Assembly (NCBI GenBank): GCA_029564115.1
Contig: JAKQQP010000070.1
Coordinates: 1-64,000, forward strand
DNA from: Candidatus Rifleibacteriota bacterium
Lineage (GTDB): Bacteria; Riflebacteria; Ozemobacteria; Ozemobacterales; Ozemobacteraceae
Reading direction: 5' to 3'
Length of the DNA: 64,000 nt
Positions 7,546-15,815 of the stretch are shown in pieces. Position 1 is the stretch's first letter; the number at the start of each line of letters is the position of its first letter. The notes under the pieces are model-generated. The model was given only the letters and a program-made list of their open reading frames with translations. It ran no database searches and was not told where the DNA came from. The position numbers and the translations under genes were made by a program.

Positions 7546-8559
7546 TTGGATAAACGGTTTCTGTCGTTGCTGGTTTTGTGCTTTTTATTTGTTTGTGGAT
7601 ATTTGCCAGGGCAAACCTCGCCGGTTGCCGGTGAAATAATTCAGGGCAATGGTGAAACTTCTGTCGAGGGGCCGATGTTGCGCCTGGGCAGCCCGAGAGA
7701 AACTGTCAGGGCGTTCATGTCAGCGATGAACGAGGTTAAAAATGGCAACCTCAGCCATATCGACCAGGCGCTCGCCACTCTGTACCTCGACGAAATACCG
7801 GAAGCCAGTCGGCACAGTCGTGGCCCGGAGCTGGCATCGCAGCTTTTTCAGATACTGAACAGTTTTACTTTTAAAGTCGATGCCCTGCCAGCTGAGCTTG
7901 ACTCGCGAACTTATGTGTTGCCGGTCGGCAGCGAAAAAAAAATCGAAATCGTTCTTTATCGCTATGACAGCGGCGAATGGAAGTTCAATCACACCCGAAC
8001 CCTCAGCCGTCTCGAAGATTATCTGGCCGAAATAAAAAAAGAGGCAGAAACCCGCCCGGAAGATACGACCATAGATTCAAAGTTTTATTCGCCCCGCGAA
8101 ACCATGCGCTTATTTTTGCTTGGCATGGGTTTGAACAATGCTCAGGGGTTCGCTGAAGCAGCCGAAACGCTTGATCTGAGCGTTTTTGAGCGCACTGTTC
8201 GTGCCGAGATGGGCACTGAGCGGGCAATCATGCTCAAAGCGGTGCTCGATCGTCACAAATTCATCGATCTTGTTGAATTGCCGAACGAGGGGCAGGTCCC
8301 GCCTGTGGTGGTTCTCAATCATGAAAGTGGTCGTATTGTGCTTGAAAAGGTTAAAAATACCGATTCGAGCATCGAAGCCTGGAAATTTTCGGCGCAGACC
8401 GTCAGAGACCTGCCGAAGCTCTATGACGCTTTTAAAGATCGTCCTCTCGTAGAGGGTGTGGTCAGTGATGTTCAGATTCCTTTGTCGGTGCGCATCAGGG
8501 ATTACATGCGCAAAAATTTCCCCGGGCTGCTGCGCGAGAGCATTTTTCTCGAAAACTGA
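7546..8559 (+). CDS. N-terminal periplasmic portion of an MscS-family channel, ending at an in-frame TGA
   Basis: About 337 residues from TTG 7546, which has GGAGG five bases upstream. A signal peptide (MDKRFLSLLVLCFLFVC...) is followed by two tandem homologous domains, each starting with a SPRET.R.F motif (near residues 46 and 183). The TGA at 8557-8559 is followed in the same frame by an uninterrupted stretch, starting QWLGLFCVVFLGLGF, that forms a membrane helix and continues into the MscS channel at 8665. In families with this architecture, the two parts form one protein. The first piece alone would be a secreted soluble protein. See the finding on the in-frame stop. Confidence 0.7.
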   Translation: MDKRFLSLLVLCFLFVCGYLPGQTSPVAGEIIQGNGETSVEGPMLRLGSPRETVRAFMSAMNEVKNGNLSHIDQALATLYLDEIPEASRHSRGPELASQLFQILNSFTFKVDALPAELDSRTYVLPVGSEKKIEIVLYRYDSGEWKFNHTRTLSRLEDYLAEIKKEAETRPEDTTIDSKFYSPRETMRLFLLGMGLNNAQGFAEAAETLDLSVFERTVRAEMGTERAIMLKAVLDRHKFIDLVELPNEGQVPPVVVLNHESGRIVLEKVKNTDSSIEAWKFSAQTVRDLPKLYDAFKDRPLVEGVVSDVQIPLSVRIRDYMRKNFPGLLRESIFLEN

Positions 8560-8664
8560 CAGTGGCTGGGGCTTTTTTGTGTCGTTTTTCTTGGGCTGGG
8601 CTTCAGCCGAACGGTTACGCAACTGCTCAAAAATACCATCAAAGTTCTTTTCCGGCGCGAAGAT

Positions 8665-9672
8665 GTGGCGGTTGACGTCGATGCACAGCAGCGGTTCATG
8701 GCCCCGATAAGCGTCGCCGCCACTACGGTTTTCTGGTGGGGAGGCATGTCGTTGCTGGGTCTGCCGGGAGAAGCCCGCGTCATACTGCTGGTCAGCGTCA
8801 AGCTGGTTTCAGCTCTGGCCGGAGTCTGGGCAGGTTATCGAATGATGGATGTGATCGGCAACTACCTGCAGGGAAAAGCCGAAAAAACCGAAAACAAGTT
8901 TGATGATCTGCTGGTGCCACTTATTACCAGAGCATTGAAGACGATGGTGATAATTTTCGGTCTGCTGTTCATTGCCGATATTTTTGCCATAGATATCAAC
9001 AAGATTCTCGCCGGGCTTGGGTTGGGCGGTCTGGCCTTCGCTCTTGCAGCAAAAGATACTGTTTCAAATATTTTCGGTTCGCTGACAATTCTGATCGACC
9101 GGCCTTTTCAGATTGGTGACTGGGTGACGATAGGCAGTGCCGACGGCACGGTCGAATCGGTAGGGGTGCGCAGCACCCGTATCAGAACCTTTTATAACTC
9201 ACTTATTACCATACCGAACTCTGAGCTGATCAATGCTCACATCGATAATTACGGCGCCCGCAAATTCAGGCGCATCACTGCTACTATCAGCATTGCCTAC
9301 GATACGCCGCCAGAGAAGATCGACAGCTTTTGCGAAGGTATTCGCGAGCTGATTCGCAAGCACCCTTACACACGCAAAGATTTTTTTATCGTCAGTCTGA
9401 ACGAATTTGGCGCTTCAGCTCTTGGAATCATGCTCTACTGCTTTGTCAAAACTCCGGATTGGGGTACCGAGCTTGAAGAAAAACACCGGCTGTTCGCCGA
9501 CATCATCCGGCTGGCGAAGGCGCTGAAAGTTGAATTTGCTTTTCCGACCCAGACGGTTTATTTGCGCAACGACGAAATGCCGGGGCACGAAAGTTTGCCC
9601 CGGGATCAGAAAGAGGCATTCGAGCTTGGTCGCCGTATGGCTGGCGAAGTCGTTACTCTGCCGCAGCGATGA
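8665..9672 (+). CDS. MscS-family mechanosensitive ion channel (C-terminal part)
   Basis: 335 residues if started at GTG 8665, the first possible start codon after TGA 8557-8559 in the same frame. The open frame itself extends from 8560 and contains an extra membrane helix upstream of the GTG. Downstream are hydrophobic segments, the MscS pore helix (GLGLGGLAFALAAKDTVSNIFGSLTILIDRPF), the beta-domain (FQIGDWVTIG...GTVESVGVRSTRIRTF, then IPNS) and the C-terminal alpha-beta domain. MscS channels gate under membrane tension in hypo-osmotic shock. No good ribosome site precedes GTG 8665, which argues that translation was meant to come from 7546. Confidence 0.8.
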   Translation: MAVDVDAQQRFMAPISVAATTVFWWGGMSLLGLPGEARVILLVSVKLVSALAGVWAGYRMMDVIGNYLQGKAEKTENKFDDLLVPLITRALKTMVIIFGLLFIADIFAIDINKILAGLGLGGLAFALAAKDTVSNIFGSLTILIDRPFQIGDWVTIGSADGTVESVGVRSTRIRTFYNSLITIPNSELINAHIDNYGARKFRRITATISIAYDTPPEKIDSFCEGIRELIRKHPYTRKDFFIVSLNEFGASALGIMLYCFVKTPDWGTELEEKHRLFADIIRLAKALKVEFAFPTQTVYLRNDEMPGHESLPRDQKEAFELGRRMAGEVVTLPQR

Positions 9673-9782
9673 TTGCAGATAGATGGGCCAGTGAGCGCCG
9701 GTTCAACTTTATTGATGCAATATTCAACAATATTTGCAGACATCTTGTTTGATCTTAAACACATGCTTTACCGGGAGGAAAA

Positions 9783-11147
9783 ATGGATTTATTGAAACAA
9801 CGTATTGGACATACGGTTCTTTTTTCGGCAACAAAGCTGCAGAAAGAGCTTGTTTGCGGGCCGCTGTATCTGAAAATGGAAGGGCTCAATCCCACTGGGC
9901 ATATGCACGATCGGGTGGCTTATTATCTGGCAAAAGAGGCTGTGCAACTTGGTTTTAAGACAATTATCGTCGCTTCGCTGGGTCAGCTTGGCGAATCGCT
10001 TGCTTATATTTCGGGGCGTTTCAACCTCGAATGCAAGATTGTTATGCCGATTGGTTCGATCGATCGCAAAAAAAGCTGGTATAAAGCTTCAGGGGTTGAA
10101 ATTATCGAACACGGTCAGAGTTATCGTGATGCCAGTCGGCATTGCCTTGAGCTGGCGAAAATTCATGGCTGGTATGATGCCAACCATGGTTATAACAACT
10201 GTTGTATCACAGATTCTGTTTATTCTGAAATTGCTGAAGAGATCGTCGCGAAACTCGGCAAAAGCCCGGCCGCCGTTTTTTGTTTTTTGAGCAATGGCTC
10301 TCTTATCACTGGTCTACACCTTGGTTTCAGATCTTTGTGGCGTCGCGGTATCATTCAGCGCATTCCCAAACTTTTTATTGCCTGCGCCGACGGCGAAAAC
10401 CCTTTGCTCAAGGCTTTTCTGCAAGGGCAAAAACGTCTGGCAGAGCGTAAGGCGTCAAACCGCTACAAGGGGTTGAGCAAGACTACGATTGAATACAGAA
10501 TCATTGACCCGCAGAATGTTTTGAACGCAGTTTACGACTCGGGTGGGGCGATTATTCAGATCGGTGCTGACGAAATAAAGTCAATGACAGCGAAGGTGAA
10601 GCAGACTGAGCAGTTGAAGGTTTTTTTCCGGGGGGCAGCATCGCTGGCGGCGTTCAGTCAGGCCGCAGGCGGCGGCTTGATTGCGCCTGAAGATGCCAGC
10701 GTCATCATTCTGGAAGAGGGCCGTAACGATCTGGTGATACGACAGATCTGCGATGGCGAATTCTATGAATCTGCCGAGCTGGCAAAGTATGTTGAAAAGT
10801 ATCTTGGGCAGTATGGTGACGATCGTCAGAGCGTGCTTGAGGCTTTGAACGCAGCATTTGCCGGTGGCTTTGTGCTTGGGGCGTTCATTGCCGGGCAATT
10901 GAAGGGGCTGGCTGTTGTTATCAGAATGCCGGTCAAAACTGTTCTGCCAGAATTTCACCTTGTGTATATCGGTGCTGATATCGCTGCCGGTTCACGTGGT
11001 ATTGGTACGCGTCTGATGGAAGAAGTTCGCAAAATTACAGATGGCAATTTTTCTCTGCACGTTGACGTCGAAAACAAAAAAGCTATCAGGCTCTACGAAA
11101 AGATGGGCTTGAAGAAATCCTATTTCCGCATGATCGCAGTAAAATAA
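9783..11147 (+). CDS. PLP-fold type II (cysteine/threonine synthase-like) protein fused to GNAT domain; PLP lysine replaced
   Basis: 454 residues, with GGGAGGA upstream. Residues 1-~310 follow the tryptophan-synthase-beta/threonine-synthase fold: EGLNPTG near 35, then a 'SLGQLGESLAY' stretch in place of SSGNTGxxLAY, and SNGSLITG in the phosphate-loop position. Where functional enzymes have S-F-K-D-R with the Schiff-base lysine, this protein has H-M-H-D-R. Residues ~345-454 form a GNAT acetyltransferase domain with the CoA motif SRGIGTRL and ENKKAIRLYEKMGL. It may use another cofactor chemistry, or the first domain may be a ligand-binding pseudoenzyme that feeds the acetyltransferase. Function unknown. 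Confidence 0.7.
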   Translation: MDLLKQRIGHTVLFSATKLQKELVCGPLYLKMEGLNPTGHMHDRVAYYLAKEAVQLGFKTIIVASLGQLGESLAYISGRFNLECKIVMPIGSIDRKKSWYKASGVEIIEHGQSYRDASRHCLELAKIHGWYDANHGYNNCCITDSVYSEIAEEIVAKLGKSPAAVFCFLSNGSLITGLHLGFRSLWRRGIIQRIPKLFIACADGENPLLKAFLQGQKRLAERKASNRYKGLSKTTIEYRIIDPQNVLNAVYDSGGAIIQIGADEIKSMTAKVKQTEQLKVFFRGAASLAAFSQAAGGGLIAPEDASVIILEEGRNDLVIRQICDGEFYESAELAKYVEKYLGQYGDDRQSVLEALNAAFAGGFVLGAFIAGQLKGLAVVIRMPVKTVLPEFHLVYIGADIAAGSRGIGTRLMEEVRKITDGNFSLHVDVENKKAIRLYEKMGLKKSYFRMIAVK

Positions 11148-11168
11148 CCGGAAAATCAGTTTTTTTGC

Positions 11169-11197
11169 TTAACTCTATGGCTTTGATGCGATATAAT
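11169..11197 (+). promoter_or_regulatory. Sigma-70-like promoter for the GGDEF gene
   Basis: TTAACT (11169-11174), 17 bases, then a consensus TATAAT (11192-11197). Transcription would start near 11204, about 47 bases before the ATG at 11251. Confidence 0.5.
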
Positions 11198-11250
11198 GAA
11201 GCCCATCGACCGGTATTCGGTTGCCGATTATGAATTCGAGGATCAACGGT

Positions 11251-13467
11251 ATGCCCGAAACACAGTCAGGTCAGAGTCGTGGTCGGCCTGCAGGCTGGCA
11301 ACGGCGTGTTTTCAATTATCTCAACAGCATCAAAACCAAGCTGATAGCCAGCTTTCTTGTTATCACCCTGACGCCGCTGATTTACATCAGCTACGTCATG
11401 TTGAGCAATGCGACCGCCGGTCTGCTCAACGTCATCGTCAACAACTCGCTTGCGCACGCCCGCAAGGCCTCGATAGATTTGAACCGCTTTGTAGCGCATC
11501 AGTTCGAGATCATTCAGCTTCTGGCAAATAGTGCGCCGGTTCTTGACCGTGACACCGAAGCCCTGAAGCCGCTGCTTCGCGAGTTTGACAAACGTTATTT
11601 TTCGATCGAAAAAATTCAGCTTTTCGATCTGCAGGGGGTTCTAATAGCCGCCTCGAATGATACTCCGTCAGACCACAAAGCTGATTTTGACATCGCCACA
11701 CTAGAAGAGAAACCTTTCGCTCTTTGTAATTCGGCAAAGTCTGCAGGCCGAAACCCGGTGGCAGTGGTCGTGAAAATTTTCGACCGGGCCGGATCACCTT
11801 TCGGTTTTCTGTTGGTAGAGCTCAATCATCTGCAGCTGGTGACCATGTTTTCAGAAAGCGTTGTGGGCAACAGTACCCGCATATATCTGCTCGATGAACT
11901 CAACCGGCCGGTGATTTCGACTCCCGGCTTCGACAGTCAGGCAGATCTGGCGATTACTGCCCCCAGGCTTGCAGAGCACAATCATGGCGTTTTTGCCATC
12001 GAGTCTTCCGAACTCGAAAAACCCCTGCTTGCTTCTTTGCTGCCAGTGACAGGCCATGGCTGGAAAGTTTTGCTGCTGCAGGAACAGCAGGAAGTCTATT
12101 TTCTCGTGCAGATGTTTCAGCGCAATCTTTACTGGATACTGTTTTTGACGATGCTGGTGGCTGTTATCATCGCTCTGATCATCTCGCAGAACATCGCTCT
12201 GCCGATTCTTCAGGTTACCCACGGAGCCAATGAACTTGCTTCCGGGCGTTTCGACGTGCGTATTTCGGTTGCCAACACCGATGAGGTGGGGCAGCTGGCT
12301 AATAACTTCAATTTTATGGCTGACAGTCTGGCCGGTAAGATGGCAGAACTCAAAGAAGCCTACGAAGAGCTGCAGATCCGCGCTCAGACGATAGAACGCA
12401 AGAACATCGAACTCGACCGCAAGGTTTTCGAGATAGGAGCTCTCTACAAGATAGGCAGAACGATGGTTGAGGTCGGTATAGACCTCGATCGCCTGCTCGA
12501 CGTGGTCATCGACAAGTCGATCGAAGCCGCCAATGCCAAACGAGGCTCTTTGATGCTGCTCGATGAAAACCAGGAAATGCTCGAACTGCAAAGAGTGCGC
12601 ATCTGGGATGAAGAATCGCAGCAGACACTTCCGATATATGACTTTCAGCGCAATATCAATATCAGACCCGGTGAGGGCATTGCCGGCAAAGTTCTGCAGA
12701 CTGGCGAAATGCTGATTATCAACGACCCTGACAACCACCCTGATTTCAAACATTACCCCGGCGAAAAGAATCGTGTCAGGCAGCTGGTATGCGTGCCGCT
12801 GAAGGTTAAAAATGTCACTTTTGGTGTAATCAACATAGTTAACCGCAAAGATGATGCCGATTTTAAAAAGCCCGACACCGACCTTCTGCAGACCATGGCG
12901 AATCAGGCCGCTCTGGTGCTCGATAACACCAAGCTGTTCAAACTGGCGATAACCGATGGCCTTACCGGCCTGTTCATGGTCAGACACTTCAAAAACCGTC
13001 TGGCAGAAGAACTCAAGAGGTCGCGCCGTTACCAGAAAATTTTCTCGCTTCTGTTCTTTGATATCGACCATTTTAAAAAATTCAACGATACCTATGGGCA
13101 CCAGACGGGCGATGAAGTGCTCAAGCAGGTTGCGGTCATATTTAAAAGTCAGCTGCGCGAAGATATCGATGTTCCGGCACGTTACGGCGGCGAGGAAATG
13201 ATTGCCATGCTGCCTGAGACCGACGCTGCCGGGGCAATGGTCGTGGCCGAACGCTTGCGCAAAGCAATCGAGGCGTATGAATTCACCGGTTCCGAAAAGC
13301 CTTTGCATGTGACTGTCAGTATTGGCGTTGCAGAGTTTCCGGCGCACGATACCGATGCTCTGGGGCTGATCAGAAAAGCTGATACTGCCCTCTACGAATG
13401 CAAAAGAAAGGGGCGCAACCAGACGGCTGTTTACGATGCAGCCATGGCTGTGGTTTCTGAAAAATGA
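11251..13467 (+). CDS. Membrane-bound diguanylate cyclase (Cache-HAMP-GAF-GGDEF)
   Basis: About 738 residues from ATG 11251 (GAGGA eight bases upstream); in-frame starts at 11221 and 11230 are less well placed. Order: cytoplasmic basic N-terminus, membrane helix (~30-55), periplasmic Cache-like sensor (~60-285), second helix (~290-310, LYWILFLTMLVAVIIALIIS), HAMP (~310-365), coiled coil, GAF (~405-560), GGDEF (~570-730). The active-site loop reads GGEEM near 645, a permitted variant of GG[D/E]EF; an I-site RxxD is not obvious. It should make cyclic di-GMP in response to an external ligand. It overlaps the following TAXI binding-protein gene by four bases (ATGA), which suggests a functional pair. 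Confidence 0.85.
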   Translation: MPETQSGQSRGRPAGWQRRVFNYLNSIKTKLIASFLVITLTPLIYISYVMLSNATAGLLNVIVNNSLAHARKASIDLNRFVAHQFEIIQLLANSAPVLDRDTEALKPLLREFDKRYFSIEKIQLFDLQGVLIAASNDTPSDHKADFDIATLEEKPFALCNSAKSAGRNPVAVVVKIFDRAGSPFGFLLVELNHLQLVTMFSESVVGNSTRIYLLDELNRPVISTPGFDSQADLAITAPRLAEHNHGVFAIESSELEKPLLASLLPVTGHGWKVLLLQEQQEVYFLVQMFQRNLYWILFLTMLVAVIIALIISQNIALPILQVTHGANELASGRFDVRISVANTDEVGQLANNFNFMADSLAGKMAELKEAYEELQIRAQTIERKNIELDRKVFEIGALYKIGRTMVEVGIDLDRLLDVVIDKSIEAANAKRGSLMLLDENQEMLELQRVRIWDEESQQTLPIYDFQRNINIRPGEGIAGKVLQTGEMLIINDPDNHPDFKHYPGEKNRVRQLVCVPLKVKNVTFGVINIVNRKDDADFKKPDTDLLQTMANQAALVLDNTKLFKLAITDGLTGLFMVRHFKNRLAEELKRSRRYQKIFSLLFFDIDHFKKFNDTYGHQTGDEVLKQVAVIFKSQLREDIDVPARYGGEEMIAMLPETDAAGAMVVAERLRKAIEAYEFTGSEKPLHVTVSIGVAEFPAHDTDALGLIRKADTALYECKRKGRNQTAVYDAAMAVVSEK

Positions 13468-14456
13468 ATCTGAAAAAAAATTGTCTGGCTGTTTTTCTGG
13501 TGTTGCAGTTGCTTGTGGTTCTGCCATCTTTGGCCCAGACCGCCGAGTCTGCTTCGACACCACATTTTACGCAGCTGGTAAAGTATCTCACTCTGGGCAC
13601 CGGCTCTATGTCCGGCACATATTTCCCTCTGGGTAACGCCTTCGCGAATATCTGGACCCTGTACAGCAAGAATATCAGTGTGATGGCTCATTCTACACAG
13701 GGGTCGATCGACAATCTCAATTTGATGCGTCGGCGCGAGCTTAATCTGGCAATTGCCCAGAGCGACATCGTCGTTTCGGCTATCAGGGGCAGCGGCGCCT
13801 TTTCGGGGCGGGCGCTGCCTGATTTGAAGGTTGTCATGGCGCTTTACCCCGAAGTCATACAGGTCGTGGTGATGGCAGACTCGGACATCGTCAATGTCGG
13901 GCAGTTGCGTGGCCGGCGCGTTGTGGTTGGTGCCCCGGGCAGCGGCAACTCGAAAACGGCTTTTGAGCTTCTCGAGGTTTGCGGAATCGGTGCCGAAGAT
14001 TTTGAGCCGGTTTATATTTCTTATGACGAAGCCATACAGGCCATGGAAAGACGCGAATACGATGCGGCCTTCATTATTGCCGGGATTCCGACCACCATGA
14101 TCAGTGAACTGCAGAAGCGCCGGCCAGTGCGTATTGTACCCTTCACTCAGTCTGAAATCGAAAGTTTGACAGGCGGGTTGCCTTATCTTTCAGCTCTCTC
14201 TTTGCCTGCCGCTACTTATTCGGGGCTTGACGCCGAGGTAAAGACTGTCGCTCTCATGGCCATGCTGGTCGCCGAACCTGGTCTGTCAGACGATCTGGTT
14301 TACCGTCTATGCGCCGGCATATATGACAACCTCGGTTATCTTGGCAAGGTACACGAGCGGGCTCGCGATATTTCTTTAGAAAATTTCATGCTCGGCGTGT
14401 CGGCTGATTACGTTCACCCGGGCGCAGCCAGATTTTATGCTGAACGCCGGCGTTAA
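13464..14456 (+). CDS. TAXI-family periplasmic solute-binding protein
   Basis: 330 residues with an N-terminal signal peptide. The mature protein begins with the TAXI hallmark LTLGTGSMSGTYFPLGNAFA, followed by a STQGSIDNL stretch, LAIAQSD, and LRGRRVVVGAPGSGN-type lobe contacts. TAXI proteins usually deliver organic acids such as glutamate/glutarate to TRAP transporters. No TRAP permease gene is adjacent. Its start overlaps the stop of the GGDEF cyclase by four bases, so it may act as a ligand receptor for that sensor rather than for transport. Confidence 0.85.
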   Translation: MNLKKNCLAVFLVLQLLVVLPSLAQTAESASTPHFTQLVKYLTLGTGSMSGTYFPLGNAFANIWTLYSKNISVMAHSTQGSIDNLNLMRRRELNLAIAQSDIVVSAIRGSGAFSGRALPDLKVVMALYPEVIQVVVMADSDIVNVGQLRGRRVVVGAPGSGNSKTAFELLEVCGIGAEDFEPVYISYDEAIQAMERREYDAAFIIAGIPTTMISELQKRRPVRIVPFTQSEIESLTGGLPYLSALSLPAATYSGLDAEVKTVALMAMLVAEPGLSDDLVYRLCAGIYDNLGYLGKVHERARDISLENFMLGVSADYVHPGAARFYAERRR

Positions 14457-14504
14457 ATGGCTTGAACAGAGAAAGCGAATACGCTTCTGATAAATGGCCG
14501 AAAT

Positions 14505-14987
14505 TTACTGATCAGGTTCAAGCAGCTGGCAGCCGGTGATTTTGTAGGTGTCGATTATCTGGTTAACGAGAGTGTCGCGCACTACCAGTATCAGGTTAGT
14601 GCCAGACCCGATCAGAGCGGTGATAAGATTGCTGAACCCCTGGCCTTTGAGTTCCAGATGACCTGCTTCGTCTAAATAAAAGCGGCTGACATTATTCAAA
14701 ATGGCATTTTGAGCGATGTGGCGAGCAAAAAGCAAGCCGGCGCTGCTGAAACTGAAGCGGTCGCCGAGCCGCGCGGCTTCTTCCCAGTTTGGCGGGATGT
14801 TTTGGGGATTGCGGATAAAGGGGCAGGAAAGGCCGGTTGGCAGATGGTGAAGGTCATAGCCGATATGAGCGCCCTCTGCAAAGACTTTTTGGCAGGAAAA
14901 CCCGTCGGCTTCAGGGTGTTTTTCGAAATCGCGAAGCAGTCGGGTGGTTTTGCCGCTGTCGGTGGGGCCGGTAATGATGTAAATCAT
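14505..14987 (-). CDS. P-loop nucleoside-triphosphatase-like protein
   Basis: About 160 residues from ATG 14987, which overlaps the TGA of the upstream HAD gene (ATGA). Walker A is GPTDSGKTTRLL at residues 7-18; YLDEAGHLEL near 115 is a Walker B-type segment. Length and order resemble the THEP1/NTPase_1 family of small nucleoside-triphosphatases. An upstream extension into the HAD gene is possible but would lack a ribosome site. It is third in a minus-strand operon after a pyridoxal-kinase-like gene and a HAD phosphatase. Confidence 0.65.
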   Translation of the reverse strand: MIYIITGPTDSGKTTRLLRDFEKHPEADGFSCQKVFAEGAHIGYDLHHLPTGLSCPFIRNPQNIPPNWEEAARLGDRFSFSSAGLLFARHIAQNAILNNVSRFYLDEAGHLELKGQGFSNLITALIGSGTNLILVVRDTLVNQIIDTYKITGCQLLEPDQ

Positions 14988-15808
14988 GGCTTGAGAGTTT
15001 TCAGCCATTGACTGGCGGCGACGGCAAAGCCATGCTCGTCGTTGCATGGGGCTGTGGAAAAGCGTTGCCGCAGGTCGCGAGGGCCGTTGGCCACGACGAA
15101 GCCCTGGCCGGCCCATTCGAGCATTGCCAGGTCATTGTAGTCGTTGCCTATACTCATGGTGTTTTCGCGACAGATATTGAGTTGTTCGCACAGCCACCTG
15201 GCTGCCAGGCCTTTCGAGGCTCCGGCGGCAAAGACTTCGATCCAGACGTGTCTGCCGTCTATGGGCGAGGTGGTTCGGATAATGCTCAGGTGCGGAAAGC
15301 GCTGTTCGAGTTTCTCGATGATTGGCAGACCATCGAGTGAGATAGCCAGAAACTGCGTTGCTCTCGATATCTGCTGGTATGGCCCCTGAGTCGCATAGTC
15401 TCTGAGATATTTCAGGCGGCAGGCCAGGTCAGAAGACGGTTTGGGGGCGGCAAACCAGTGAAAATGGTGATTATCTGGTATCGGGTGATGTATCGAAAAG
15501 TCAACAGCGCAGTCTAGAAAGAATTTTGCGAGCTCATGAATGTCTTGTTCGCCAAGTTCATGAGCGCAGATTATCTGGTCATCGGCGAACGAGCATATTC
15601 CGGCCCCGGTTGAAAAGACCAGGTAGTCGAATGGCAGGTGGTGTTGCACCACTTCGCGCGATGAATGAAGGGTTCTGCCGGTAGCTGCAACGCGCACGAC
15701 CTTCTGGCGGCCTAGTTCGTGCAGCATATCGAGGTTCTCGTTGCTGATTTTGCCTCTGCTGTCGAGAAAGGTGCCGTCGAGATCGGTCAGAACCATGCCG
15801 CGTGCCAT
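14984..15808 (-). CDS. HAD-superfamily (Cof-type) phosphatase
   Basis: About 274 residues from ATG 15808 (AGGAG ten bases upstream); a TTG at 15829 would overlap the previous gene. Motif I is VLTDLDGTFLD (nucleophile Asp near residue 9), motif II AATGRTL, and motif IV GNDYNDLAMLEWAG. A C2-type cap sits between motifs II and III, with a F-x-H-x-P region. Cof-type HADs dephosphorylate sugar phosphates, nucleotides or PLP. Its place beside a pyridoxal-kinase-like gene makes PLP or a pyrimidine phosphate possible substrates. This is an inference from context. Confidence 0.8.
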   Translation of the reverse strand: MARGMVLTDLDGTFLDSRGKISNENLDMLHELGRQKVVRVAATGRTLHSSREVVQHHLPFDYLVFSTGAGICSFADDQIICAHELGEQDIHELAKFFLDCAVDFSIHHPIPDNHHFHWFAAPKPSSDLACRLKYLRDYATQGPYQQISRATQFLAISLDGLPIIEKLEQRFPHLSIIRTTSPIDGRHVWIEVFAAGASKGLAARWLCEQLNICRENTMSIGNDYNDLAMLEWAGQGFVVANGPRDLRQRFSTAPCNDEHGFAVAASQWLKTLKP

Positions 15809-15815
15809 CGCAGTC

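Noticed and set aside
8557..8559. Selenocysteine at the in-frame TGA
   Set aside because: No convincing SECIS-type hairpin directly downstream and no Cys expected at this site; Trp fits the membrane-interface context better.
7546..9672. Alternative genetic code with TGA as Trp or Gly
   Set aside because: Many intact genes here (for example those ending at 7280, 9672, 13467, 41677) end at TGA at the expected family length.
11851..13563. 570-codon open frame on the minus strand
   Set aside because: It lies wholly opposite the GGDEF cyclase and the start of the TAXI gene, has no recognisable motifs or ribosome site, and is a codon-bias shadow.
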